64,000 nt of DNA from Rhodobacteraceae bacterium Alg238-R152. GTDB taxonomy: Bacteria > Pseudomonadota > Alphaproteobacteria > Rhodobacterales > Rhodobacteraceae. The notes under the pieces were generated by a model. That model searched no databases. It was not told where the DNA came from and saw only the letters and a program-made list of their open reading frames with translations. Below, piece after piece: positions 45,075 to 53,614 of the stretch (position 1 is the first letter of the stretch; every line of letters begins with the position of its first letter). Location: NCBI GenBank assembly GCA_900537125.1, contig UNRJ01000006.1:248001-312000 (forward strand), written 5' to 3'. The translations under genes and the position numbers were made by a program.

Positions 45075-45980
45075 TTACAGTTGCTGACCTATGGAGAGCG
45101 GGAAGCCCCGCAAGAAGATTTGAGCATTCTGCGCGCCTTTGCCAGCACGTTGCAAGCGCAGGAGTTGCACAGCACCGTTGCCACAGGCCACGGTGAGGGC
45201 ATCATCCAGTAGTTCACCGGCTTGGCCGCTGCCACCCGCAAGGCGTGAAGCGAGCAGTTTCACTCGTTGACCTTCGATTTCGGTCCAAGCGCCGGGGAAC
45301 GGAGAAAGACCTCTGATTTTACGGTCCACCTCGGCGGCGGGTGCGGACCAATCGATGCGGGATTCCGCTTTGTCGATCTTTTCCGCATAAGTGACGCCCT
45401 CGTCAGGCTGAGGTGTGGCGGTCAGCTCCGGCAATTGCGCCAAAGTGTCGACAATCGCTGTGGAGCCCAGCGCAGCCAAGCGGTCGTGCAGTTGCGCGGT
45501 GGTTTCTTCCGCACCAATCTCAAGCGCGCGCTCCATTAGCACTGGTCCGGTGTCCAGACCGGCGTCCATTTGCATGATACAGACGCCGGTTTCCTTGTCG
45601 CCCGCCATAATCGCGCGGTGGATCGGCGCGGCACCGCGCCAACGCGGCAAGAGGCTAGCGTGGATGTTGAGGCACCCGTGGGTGGGCGCATCAAGTACAT
45701 ATTGCGGCAGGATCAGACCATAGGCAACGACCACGCCGACATCAGCGTCTATGCTGGCAATCAGTGCTTTGGACTCATCTGTGCGCAGTGATTTGGGGTG
45801 ATGCACCGTCAGGCAGAGCTCTAAGGCGCGGGCGTGCACCGGCGTGGGGCGGTCTTTCTTGCCGCGCCCTGCGGGGCGTGGCGGCTGGCTGAATACGGCG
45901 ACGATCTCGTGCCCCGCATCAACCAGCGCGTCCAGGACGGAGACAGAAAACTCCGGGGTGCCCATAAATAGAATGCGCAT
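45075..45980 (-). CDS. fmt: Methionyl-tRNA formyltransferase
   Basis: A 301-residue enzyme that formylates initiator Met-tRNA. Seen: [13 protein letters not shown], the formyl-THF motif [16 protein letters not shown], and [13 protein letters not shown]. Its partner deformylase gene lies upstream in the same operon. Normal length and motifs. Confidence 0.96.
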   Translation of the reverse strand: MRILFMGTPEFSVSVLDALVDAGHEIVAVFSQPPRPAGRGKKDRPTPVHARALELCLTVHHPKSLRTDESKALIASIDADVGVVVAYGLILPQYVLDAPTHGCLNIHASLLPRWRGAAPIHRAIMAGDKETGVCIMQMDAGLDTGPVLMERALEIGAEETTAQLHDRLAALGSTAIVDTLAQLPELTATPQPDEGVTYAEKIDKAESRIDWSAPAAEVDRKIRGLSPFPGAWTEIEGQRVKLLASRLAGGSGQAGELLDDALTVACGNGAVQLLRLQRAGKGAQNAQIFLRGFPLSIGQQL

Positions 45981-46003
45981 GGTGCTGTCTCCTGCTCTCG
46001 TGT

Positions 46004-46498
46004 TTAGCGGCGTTTTTGCGCCTTTTTGATCAACATGGATCGTTTGGTTTTGCTAAGGTGATCAAAGTACATCTTGCCGTTGATGTGGTCGATCTGGTGC
46101 TGAACCGAAGTTGCCCAAAGCCCAACAAAGTCTTTCTCCACCGTTTCGCCATTCTCGTCCATGTAACGCACGGTCACGGCACGCGGGCGCTCGATCTTGG
46201 CAGAGACCCCCACAAGATTTGGGCTGGCCTCTTCATGCTCGCGCGGCTGCGCGGAGGCGTGTAAAATTTCTGGGTTGGCCATGCGGACGGCGGACTTGCC
46301 CTCCTCGGTGGCATCCACCACGATCACGCGCAGCATGACGCCAATCTGGTTGGCACCCATGCCCACACCAGGCATGGCATACATGGTGTCGATCAGATCA
46401 TCCCAAGTCTGACGCACTTCATCGGTGACTTCAGTCACAGGCTCAGCGGCGGTACGCAAACGTTTGTCGGGCCAAGGGATACAAGTTCGAACAGTCAT
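46004..46498 (-). CDS. Deformylase-like protein with degenerate active site
   Basis: A 164-residue peptide deformylase homologue between def and fmt. The three PDF motifs are present in position but altered. Motif 1 reads [10 protein letters not shown] (44-53) instead of GxGLAAPQxG. Motif 2 reads EEASPNLVG (89-97), where the metal-binding Cys is Ser92. Motif 3 reads QHQIDH (133-138), where the catalytic Glu is Gln135, while both His ligands remain. It therefore probably lacks deformylase activity. Length and fold are otherwise intact. It could be a binding partner, a regulator or a decayed duplicate. Note that the frame itself is undamaged. Confidence 0.75.
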   Translation of the reverse strand: MTVRTCIPWPDKRLRTAAEPVTEVTDEVRQTWDDLIDTMYAMPGVGMGANQIGVMLRVIVVDATEEGKSAVRMANPEILHASAQPREHEEASPNLVGVSAKIERPRAVTVRYMDENGETVEKDFVGLWATSVQHQIDHINGKMYFDHLSKTKRSMLIKKAQKRR

Positions 46499-46555
46499 TT
46501 CTGCGCTCCAGCGACAAGGTGGGCGATTGCCGAACCAATTTGATCCGGCTGCGGA

Positions 46556-47068
46556 CTAGCCACGCGCCAGCTCGCGTTTCATTTTCTGGCTCTTGCGGGT
46601 CATCATCTGGCGTTTCATCGGACCTAGGTAGTCGATGAACAGTTTGCCATTGAGGTGATCAATCTCATGCTGCACACAGGTTGCCCAGAGGCCGTCGAAG
46701 TCTTTTTCCTGAGGATTGCCCTCCATATCGATCCAGCCAACACGGACCGATTCAGGACGGGTCACCTCGGCAAACTGTTCCGGAATGGACAGGCAGCCTT
46801 CCTCATAGACGTTCAGATCTTCGGAGCTCGAGAGCACCTCGGGGTTGAACATCACCACCGGTTCAGGATCGCCGTCTTTGATACAATCCATCACGATCAA
46901 ACGGTCAAGCACGCCAACCTGCGGCGCGGCCAGGCCAATGCCCGGCGCGTCATACATGGTTTCCAGCATGTCTTTGGCCAAATTGCGCAGATCGTCGGAG
47001 AGATCAGACACGGGTGCACAGACCTTTTTCAGGCGCGGATCGGGATGGATGAGAATTGGTTTGATCAT
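46556..47068 (-). CDS. def: Peptide deformylase
   Basis: A 170-residue metal hydrolase that removes the formyl group from new proteins. Motif 1 GIGLAAPQVG, motif 2 EEGCLSIPEQ and motif 3 QHEIDH all agree with the active family. The frame begins MGAM at 47077; I use the ATG at 47068 because homologues begin MIKPILIHPDPRL. First gene of the def - deformylase-like - fmt operon. Confidence 0.95.
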   Translation of the reverse strand: MIKPILIHPDPRLKKVCAPVSDLSDDLRNLAKDMLETMYDAPGIGLAAPQVGVLDRLIVMDCIKDGDPEPVVMFNPEVLSSSEDLNVYEEGCLSIPEQFAEVTRPESVRVGWIDMEGNPQEKDFDGLWATCVQHEIDHLNGKLFIDYLGPMKRQMMTRKSQKMKRELARG

Positions 47069-47180
47069 GGCCCCCATCTAGGACAGTCGCGCCTTCTGCG
47101 CAACGGGGTAGCTTGCGGGGTTGCACATGAGGCGCAATTCGCTAGCGTGCGGTTGCGTTGTTAAGCAAAGGACACCCGCA

Positions 47181-48353
47181 ATGAACTTCGACGAGAACAT
47201 CGACCGCTTTGGCTCTCATTCCGTGAAATGGGACATGATGGAGAAAATCTATGGTGTGTCCGCCGACGATGGGATCTCGATGTGGGTGGCTGACATGGAT
47301 TTCCGCCCGCCAGCCTGTGTGACCGATGCGGTCAAAGGCATGATCAACACCGGGGTGTTTGGCTATTACGGCGACGACGCCGCTTATCGCGACGCCATCC
47401 GCTGGTGGATGAAAGAGCGCCACAACTGGTCCGTGGAACGGGAGGAGATTTTTAGCACCCACGGGTTGGTGAACGGCACCGGGCTTTGTGTTGATACGTT
47501 TAGCAACGTAGGTGACGGCGTTGTCTTGACCACGCCAGTGTATCACGCGTTTGCGCGAGTGATTAAGGCCGCCGGCCGCGAGGTTGTGGAGTGCGAGTTG
47601 GTCAACAACAACGGCCATTATGAAATGGATTTTGACGCCTGGGACGCGCAGATGAAGGGACATGAAACCATGTTCATCCTCTGCTCCCCGCACAATCCAG
47701 GTGGCCGTGTGTGGACCCGTGAAGAGCTTCAGGGTGTGGCTGACTTCTGTAAGCGCCACGATCTCATTCTGGTGAGCGACGAAATCCACCATGACCTTGT
47801 ATACCCGGGCAAGACACACATCCCGATGGTCAATGTCAACCCCAGCATTCTGGACCGATTGGTGATGATGACCGCCACCACCAAGACGTTTAACCTTGCG
47901 GGTGGTCTGACGGGCAATGTGATCATCCCCGATGAGGCTCTGCGCGCGAAGTTTGCAGCCCGTATGGGAGCGATGGGGTTGTCGCCAAACAGCTTTGGCC
48001 TGTTCATGGCTGAGGCGGCCTATTCCCCGGAAGGGGCGGCCTGGGTTGATGGGTTGATCGAATACCTCGACGGCAACCGCAAAATTTTGGACAGTGCCAT
48101 TGCCAGCATACCGGGATTAGACTCAATGCCACTGGAAGCGACCTATTTGAGCTGGGTTGATTTTTCCGGCACCGGCATGGGCCGTGAGGAGTTCACCAAG
48201 CGCGTGGAACAAGGGGCGCGAATTTGTGTGAACCACGGCCCGACGTTTGGCAAAGGCGGCGATGACTTTCTGCGGTTCAATATCGCCACGCCGCGAGCCC
48301 GGGTCGAAGAAGCTGCCTCGCGATTGGTCGAGGCGTTTTCAGACCTTCAGTAA
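47181..48353 (+). CDS. MalY/PatB-type PLP-dependent C-S lyase or aminotransferase
   Basis: A 390-residue fold-type I PLP enzyme. Seen: HNPGGRVW (171-178), cofactor Asp200, and the Schiff-base lysine in TTKTFNLAGG (Lys235). Start at ATG 47181 with AAAGGA upstream. The family includes cystathionine beta-lyases (MalY, PatB) and aminotransferases, and the cluster context does not discriminate. It is divergent from def. Confidence 0.88.
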   Translation: MNFDENIDRFGSHSVKWDMMEKIYGVSADDGISMWVADMDFRPPACVTDAVKGMINTGVFGYYGDDAAYRDAIRWWMKERHNWSVEREEIFSTHGLVNGTGLCVDTFSNVGDGVVLTTPVYHAFARVIKAAGREVVECELVNNNGHYEMDFDAWDAQMKGHETMFILCSPHNPGGRVWTREELQGVADFCKRHDLILVSDEIHHDLVYPGKTHIPMVNVNPSILDRLVMMTATTKTFNLAGGLTGNVIIPDEALRAKFAARMGAMGLSPNSFGLFMAEAAYSPEGAAWVDGLIEYLDGNRKILDSAIASIPGLDSMPLEATYLSWVDFSGTGMGREEFTKRVEQGARICVNHGPTFGKGGDDFLRFNIATPRARVEEAASRLVEAFSDLQ

Positions 48354-48358
48354 AAAAC

Positions 48359-48387
48359 AAGGGCGGGGATTTCCCCGCCCTTTTGTT
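48359..48387 (+). terminator. Rho-independent terminator after the MalY-type gene
   Basis: AAGGGCGGGGA and TCCCCGCCCTT pair almost fully across a very short loop and are followed by a T-rich run (TTTTGTTT). On the minus strand the A-rich side also allows termination of the converging gene. Confidence 0.75.
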
Positions 48388-48405
48388 TGGTCATGAGGGA
48401 TCCGT

Positions 48406-48759
48406 TTAGTGCGGACGTCCCAGCAATCCAGCAGGGGTTGGCTCACTTTGGTAATAGTCCACCGGCGCCTGATCCGTGACCGGCGTGGCGCGTTTGAATT
48501 CATAGTGCATTTCGCCGTCTTCTTCGTCGGTGGCAACCACCAGACACTGCGAAATATGCTTGGATCCATCATACAGGTTCACCAGCCCTGGCAGACGTGG
48601 CGCGGTTTCGGCATCCAACGTGAAACCATCGTCGAGAAAGCGCACAACACGCACACTCAACCCTCCGGCTTCAACCCGTAGGCGATGGCGTTGTTTCAGC
48701 GCCTTTTTACGTGCCGCATCCAAGCCGGCTTGCACTTCGGCAGAATAATAAGTGCTCAT
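48406..48759 (-). CDS. Hypothetical protein, conserved-looking
   Basis: A 117-residue charged protein, starting MSTYYSAEVQAGLDAARKKALKQRHRLR, with a basic helix and then a beta-rich part. The start at 48759 follows GGAG by a suitable distance; the frame to 48891 has no RBS. No recognised domain. It converges on the MalY-type gene across a terminator. Confidence 0.6.
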   Translation of the reverse strand: MSTYYSAEVQAGLDAARKKALKQRHRLRVEAGGLSVRVVRFLDDGFTLDAETAPRLPGLVNLYDGSKHISQCLVVATDEEDGEMHYEFKRATPVTDQAPVDYYQSEPTPAGLLGRPH

Positions 48760-48970
48760 GGGATTCTCCATCGTTCGTCTCACTGCATCCCACCATGCTG
48801 CACCGGTCAAGCGAAGATTTGGTAAACAGTCTGGTTCCTTAGCGGTAACGTCAGAAACGGCGCCCGCTGTGCGTTGTGCAAATACGCGCAATACTCGCGC
48901 GCGTGTGTTGGTTTTTTGAGAGACGAACCCGGCTTAGGTTGAGGGCAAGTTAGGATCAAAGGAATGCGCG

Positions 48971-49945
48971 ATGGGTTTGCTTGTAGACGGGACATGGACC
49001 GACCAGTGGTATGACACTAAATCACACGGCGGCAAATTTGTGCGCTCGGCGGCGCAGTTCCGCAATTGGATCACGGCTGATGGCAGCGCGGGGCCAAGTG
49101 GGAAAGCTGGGTTTAAGGCGGAAATCGGGCGGTATCACCTCTATGTATCTTATGCCTGTCCCTGGGCGCATCGCACGCTGATCTTCCGCAAGTTAAAAGG
49201 GTTGGAAGAGCACATCACCGTTTCTGCTGTACACCCGGATATGTTCAGCGAAGGCTGGACGTTTGAGACAGATGATCATGGCGCAACCGGGGACACGCTG
49301 TATGGGTTGAGCCACGCGCACAGTGTCTATACCAAAGCGGACCCAACATACTCTGGCCGGGTGACAGTGCCGATCCTTTGGGACAAGCAGCAAGAAACCA
49401 TCGTGAGCAATGAAAGCTCCGAGATCATCCGCATGTTCAACAGCGCATTTGACGGTTTGACCGGCAACACCATGGATTATTGGCCAGAGGCGCAGCGAGA
49501 CGCCATTGAAGAGGTCAATGAGCGCATCTACGACACGCTTAACAACGGCGTGTACAAATGCGGGTTTGCAACGTCGCAGGCCGCATATGACGCGGCTGTT
49601 TATCCATTGTTTGATACTTTGGATTGGCTCGAGGAACGACTGTCAGAGAACCGCTACTTGATGGGGGGTCAGATCACCGAGGCGGATTGGCGGTTGTTCA
49701 CCACCTTGATCCGTTTTGATCCGGTCTACCATCTGCACTTCAAATGTAACCGCAAGCGGATTGTAGATTACCCCAACCTCTGGGCCTACACACGTGAGCT
49801 GTATCAAGTGCCGGGCGTGGCGGAGACGGTGAATTTCAAACATATTGTCGGTCACTATCTGCGTAGTCACACCAGCATCAATCCGCATCAGATTGTGCCG
49901 ATCAATCCGGTGATTGATTACGACGCGCCACACGGGCGGGGTTAA
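48971..49945 (+). CDS. Glutathionyl-hydroquinone reductase (Xi-class glutathione transferase)
   Basis: A 324-residue enzyme of the YqjG/EcGHR type that reduces glutathionyl-hydroquinones. It has the catalytic YACPWAHRTLIFRKLKGL (Cys63) in the thioredoxin-like half and a helical C-terminal half (ADWRLFTTLIRFDPVYHLHF), of family length. Cytoplasmic. A single gene with a divergent short gap to the hypothetical gene at 48759. Confidence 0.92.
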   Translation: MGLLVDGTWTDQWYDTKSHGGKFVRSAAQFRNWITADGSAGPSGKAGFKAEIGRYHLYVSYACPWAHRTLIFRKLKGLEEHITVSAVHPDMFSEGWTFETDDHGATGDTLYGLSHAHSVYTKADPTYSGRVTVPILWDKQQETIVSNESSEIIRMFNSAFDGLTGNTMDYWPEAQRDAIEEVNERIYDTLNNGVYKCGFATSQAAYDAAVYPLFDTLDWLEERLSENRYLMGGQITEADWRLFTTLIRFDPVYHLHFKCNRKRIVDYPNLWAYTRELYQVPGVAETVNFKHIVGHYLRSHTSINPHQIVPINPVIDYDAPHGRG

Positions 49946-49960
49946 TCTGGGAAAACCTAG

Positions 49961-49986
49961 CTGCGCAGGCAAGAAAGCTTGCGCAG
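49961..49986 (+). terminator. Stem-loop after the reductase gene
   Basis: CTGCGCAGGC (49961-49970) pairs with GCTTGCGCAG (49977-49986), one G-T pair, loop of six bases, with no T-run. It may slow transcription or structure the leader of the downstream cobalamin gene. No conserved cobalamin riboswitch element was found in this gap. Confidence 0.35.
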
Positions 49987-50037
49987 TGAACATCATATGC
50001 GGTACGCGCGCCGTGCAGGATCACAGCAGGGCGCAAC

Positions 50038-51018
50038 ATGACCACCTCCCCCCAAACGGCCACTCCAAAGCAACGCGACCACGGCGGCGGGCTTGACGCC
50101 GCGAGGGATCATTGGGGCGGCAGCCGCGACAGTTGGCTGGATTTGTCCACGGGCATCAATCCGGTGCCTTACACCATGCCCCATATCCTAATGGACGATT
50201 GGGCACGCCTTCCTGACAAAGTGGCGCAGAATGGCTTGCTGAACGCAGCCAGAGCATTCTGGAAGGTGCCGGATGGGGCGGCGATACTGGCTGCGCCCGG
50301 CGCGTCGGCGTTGATTGCGCGCATTCCGTCTTTGCTGGAACAGGGCACGGTGCAGATTGAGACGCCGACCTACAATGAACACGCGGCTGCTTTTGCGGCT
50401 CAGGGATGGCAGCTGGGCAAAGAAGCGCCCAATGCGCAGGTGGTGGTGCATCCAAACAACCCCACTGGGCGGCTTTGGTCCGTGGATGACCTCACCGCGC
50501 CGTTTGCCGTGATTGATGAGAGTTTTTGTGATGTCACGCCGGATTGGAGCATGATCCGTGTGGCGGACCAACCTGGACGGATTGTGCTGAAGAGTTTTGG
50601 CAAGTTCTGGGGGCTGGCAGGTGTGCGTCTTGGCTTTGCCATAGGTGAACCGTCGTTAATTGCGCGGCTGGCTGATCTGACCGGCCCTTGGGCTGTGTCT
50701 GGTCCTGCTCTGACCATTGGCACCGCCGCATTGCATGAAACTGGCTGGGCGTTAGAAACACGCGAGCGGTTGCGCATGGACAGCGCCCGACTGGATCATA
50801 TGATGCAGATTGCCGGGGCAAGCCTGTCTGGTGGCACCAGCCTGTTCCGCTTGTATGAGGTGGACGATGCCGCCAAGTGGCAAAATCACCTCGCGCGCTA
50901 CCACATCTGGACCCGCATTTTCCCCTATTCCAAGACGTATTTGCGGCTGGGTTTGCCAGCGCTGGACCGTTGGGAACAACTAGAACACGCCCTCAAAATG
51001 ACCGAGCACGAACTATGA
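50038..51018 (+). CDS. cobC: Threonine-phosphate decarboxylase-like aminotransferase, cobalamin synthesis
   Basis: A 326-residue class I/II PLP protein of the CobC/CobD group that makes aminopropanol phosphate for the cobinamide side chain. It has the family opening [23 protein letters not shown], and the cofactor lysine in [17 protein letters not shown]. Its stop overlaps the start of the CbiB-type gene. Naming varies between the P. denitrificans (cobC) and S. enterica (cobD) schemes. Confidence 0.88.
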   Translation: MTTSPQTATPKQRDHGGGLDAARDHWGGSRDSWLDLSTGINPVPYTMPHILMDDWARLPDKVAQNGLLNAARAFWKVPDGAAILAAPGASALIARIPSLLEQGTVQIETPTYNEHAAAFAAQGWQLGKEAPNAQVVVHPNNPTGRLWSVDDLTAPFAVIDESFCDVTPDWSMIRVADQPGRIVLKSFGKFWGLAGVRLGFAIGEPSLIARLADLTGPWAVSGPALTIGTAALHETGWALETRERLRMDSARLDHMMQIAGASLSGGTSLFRLYEVDDAAKWQNHLARYHIWTRIFPYSKTYLRLGLPALDRWEQLEHALKMTEHEL

Positions 51019-51923
51019 GCACCGCAGGCATCTTGGTTGGCGCGCTTTTGTTGGACGCGGTCTTTGGCGAACCGCGGTGGTTGTGGCAGCGGGTGCCACA
51101 CCCGGCTGTTCTCATGGGCAAAGTGATTGGCCGCGCGGATCAGGACTACAACAACGGCATCAATCGCAAAGCCAAGGGCATGATTGTCGTGATCGCACTT
51201 GTTCTAACAGCTTGGGTGCTTGGTGCTCTCATAAGCCTGTTTGGCTGGCTGCCGCAGATGCTCTTGGCCGCCGTGCTGTTGGCGCAGCGCTCGCTGGTGG
51301 AGCATGTGAAAACCGTTGGCGATGCCTTGCGCCTATCGTTGGGTGACGGGCGCATGATGGTGAGCCGGATTGTCAGCCGCGACACCAAAAATATGGATCA
51401 AAGCGCTGTGGCCCGGTCCGCGATTGAGAGCGGTGCCGAGAACCTGAGCGACGGGGTGATTGCGCCAGCGTTCTGGTTTCTGGTTGGTGGCTTGCCGGGG
51501 CTGTTGATCTACAAAATTGTGAACACCGCCGACAGCATGATTGGCTACAAAACCGAGCAGTACAAAGACTTTGGTTGGGCAGCGGCGCGACTGGACGATG
51601 TGCTCAATTGGGTGCCGGCCCGACTGACCGCGCTGTTGATCGCCGTAACACATGCCGGAGTTGCACAGTGGCGTGCCATCAGGGCGGATGCAGGATTGCA
51701 CCGGTCTCCCAATGCTGGCTGGCCAGAGGCGGCCATGTCCCGCGCACTGGACGTGGCGGTGGCTGGACCACGCTCCTACGATGGTGAGATGCAGGAGTTT
51801 CCTTATGTGAATTCCCATGGGCGCAAGACACTTACTGCGAATGATGTGGATGCCTGTTGTCGCGCGTTGTGGCTGACATGGGCCGCGGGATTGGTCTTGG
51901 TTGCGGCGCTGGCGCTCCTCTAG
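51015..51923 (+). CDS. cbiB: Adenosylcobinamide-phosphate synthase (CbiB/CobD)
   Basis: A 302-residue membrane enzyme attaching aminopropanol phosphate to cobyric acid. Seen: [14 protein letters not shown] at the start and [36 protein letters not shown]. The frame upstream from 50877 is inside cobC; the ATG at 51015 overlaps its stop. Other cobalamin genes are not in the window. Confidence 0.92.
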   Translation: MSTAGILVGALLLDAVFGEPRWLWQRVPHPAVLMGKVIGRADQDYNNGINRKAKGMIVVIALVLTAWVLGALISLFGWLPQMLLAAVLLAQRSLVEHVKTVGDALRLSLGDGRMMVSRIVSRDTKNMDQSAVARSAIESGAENLSDGVIAPAFWFLVGGLPGLLIYKIVNTADSMIGYKTEQYKDFGWAAARLDDVLNWVPARLTALLIAVTHAGVAQWRAIRADAGLHRSPNAGWPEAAMSRALDVAVAGPRSYDGEMQEFPYVNSHGRKTLTANDVDACCRALWLTWAAGLVLVAALALL

Positions 51924-51988
51924 ACGCTTGCTCGTCGGGCAGGCTCTGGCTATGTCTGGGCAACATTTTGCACCAAGAGGGTATTTGT

Positions 51989-53161
51989 ATGCGTCTTTTG
52001 CCAGCGCTGACTGCGGCGTTCCTGACCGTCAGCACAGCCACCACCGCAGCCGCACAATGCGGCGGTTCATTTAACAGCTTTGTCAACGGCTTGAAAAAAG
52101 AAGCCATCTCTAAGGGCTATTCCAAAGGCACCGTGGATAAGTTTTTTGCCAGTGCCCGCCAAGACCCCAAAACCATCAAAGCGGACCGCTCTCAGGGCGT
52201 GTTCCAGATGCCATTTTTGGACTTCTCCCAACGTTTGATCAGTCAGAACCGGATTGATGTGGGCCGCAAAAAGGCCAAGCAATACGCCTCCACCTTCAAC
52301 CGGATCGAAAAGCAATACGGCGTATCACGCGGGGTGCTTTTGGCATTCTGGGCGTTTGAGACCGACTACGGCGCCTTTCAAGGCGACTTCAACACGCTGA
52401 ATTCTCTGGTCACGCTGGCGCATGATTGTCGTCGCCCAGAGTTGTTCCGCCCACAAGTGTTTGCGGCGCTCGAACTTTACAAACGCGGCAATTTCAGCCC
52501 CACCAAAACCACCGGCGCATGGGCTGGTGAGATTGGCATGGTGCAGATGCTACCAGCGGACATCATTGAAAATGGTGTGGACGGAGATGGCGACGGCAAA
52601 GTCAGCCTGAAAACCTCGCCTCAGGATGCGCTGATGTCTGGCGGCAAAATGTTGTCTCACCTAGGCTGGCGCAAAAATGAGCCTTGGTTGCAAGAGGTTG
52701 TGGTGCCCAGCAACTTGGATTGGTCGAAATCCGGGTTGGACACAACGCTGTCTGCAAATCAGTGGGCAAAGATGGGTGTGAAACCACGCGAAGGCAAACT
52801 GGCAAACCTTCCGGCGTCGCTTTTGCTGCCGCAAGGACGCAAAGGGCCTGCATTTTTAGCCTACCCGAACTACAGCGTGTATTTTGAGTGGAACAAAAGC
52901 TTCGTCTACGTGACCACTGCCGCCTACTTTGCCAACCGCCTGGAAGGCGCAACGCGGTACAATGCGGGCAACCCTGATCCTGGTTTGTCGAGCAACCAAA
53001 TGAAGCAGCTCCAGAAAAAATTGAAAGCCCGGGGCCACGATGTAGGCAAGGTTGACGGTATTCTTGGAAAGCTGACCCGCCGGGCGGTACAGGCAGAGCA
53101 AATGCGTCTCGGACTACCTGCGGATGCGTGGCCAACAGCACAGCTTTTGAAGGCTTTGTAA
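51989..53161 (+). CDS. MltB-family lytic murein transglycosylase
   Basis: A 390-residue periplasmic peptidoglycan lyase. It has a Sec signal (about residues 1-23), a catalytic SLT_2 domain with FWAFETDYGAFQGDF (Glu124), and a C-terminal peptidoglycan-binding domain (about 330-390). ATG 51989 with AGAGG upstream begins the signal; the longer frame runs through cbiB. Cytoplasmic-side control is not visible. Confidence 0.92.
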   Translation: MRLLPALTAAFLTVSTATTAAAQCGGSFNSFVNGLKKEAISKGYSKGTVDKFFASARQDPKTIKADRSQGVFQMPFLDFSQRLISQNRIDVGRKKAKQYASTFNRIEKQYGVSRGVLLAFWAFETDYGAFQGDFNTLNSLVTLAHDCRRPELFRPQVFAALELYKRGNFSPTKTTGAWAGEIGMVQMLPADIIENGVDGDGDGKVSLKTSPQDALMSGGKMLSHLGWRKNEPWLQEVVVPSNLDWSKSGLDTTLSANQWAKMGVKPREGKLANLPASLLLPQGRKGPAFLAYPNYSVYFEWNKSFVYVTTAAYFANRLEGATRYNAGNPDPGLSSNQMKQLQKKLKARGHDVGKVDGILGKLTRRAVQAEQMRLGLPADAWPTAQLLKAL

Positions 53162-53184
53162 CCTTTTAGTTGGGGCGCATTCGA

Positions 53185-53550
53185 TCAGGGATGCGCCTCA
53201 ATATCTTGGACCGGAAACCGCAGGCCGTCGGCGGTTTGCATCACCAAGCGCCCGCCGTTTTCCACAATCCGATCACAGCGCTCAACGCCGGTGACGAAGG
53301 TGACACAGACGGTGCTGTCTTCGGTCACGACCCAATGCCCATACCACGTGCCCCCGCCACCATATGTGTATTGGTATTGTCCGTTGCTTTCGAACACGGA
53401 CTGACCGTCATCAAAAAAGATCAGAGTCTGTCCCGAGAGGTGTTCGGTGAGAGATGCTGTTTCAAATGGCATGTCGCCATCTTGCGATTTCCAATCCTGC
53501 GCCAGAGTTGGTGTCGCGAGCAGTGCGAGAAACGGTATGAACTTCCGCAT
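53185..53550 (-). CDS. Hypothetical exported protein
   Basis: A 121-residue protein with a clear Sec signal peptide (LALLATPTLAQ, cleavage near residue 18). The mature part is beta-rich with aromatic residues (QYQYTYGGGGTWYGHW) and two Cys that could form a disulfide. No known family recognised; periplasmic role unknown. Confidence 0.7.
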   Translation of the reverse strand: MRKFIPFLALLATPTLAQDWKSQDGDMPFETASLTEHLSGQTLIFFDDGQSVFESNGQYQYTYGGGGTWYGHWVVTEDSTVCVTFVTGVERCDRIVENGGRLVMQTADGLRFPVQDIEAHP

Positions 53551-53614
53551 GAGGGCCTCCTGTTTGTCCGAAGGCTACGGTGTTTACGGATCGCAAGATG
53601 TCACATTTCAGTGA

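Noticed and set aside
46004-47068. Recent tandem duplication of def
   Set aside because: The two copies differ strongly in sequence and in all three motifs, so they are old paralogues rather than a fresh duplication or assembly artefact.
49946-50037. Possible cobalamin riboswitch before cobC
   Set aside because: The gap is under 100 bases and lacks the conserved B12-box; only a simple stem-loop is seen.
53172-53199. Hairpin at the end of the transglycosylase gene
   Set aside because: A 9-base stem with a 10-base loop and no T-run that overlaps the stop of the converging gene; too weak to call a terminator.
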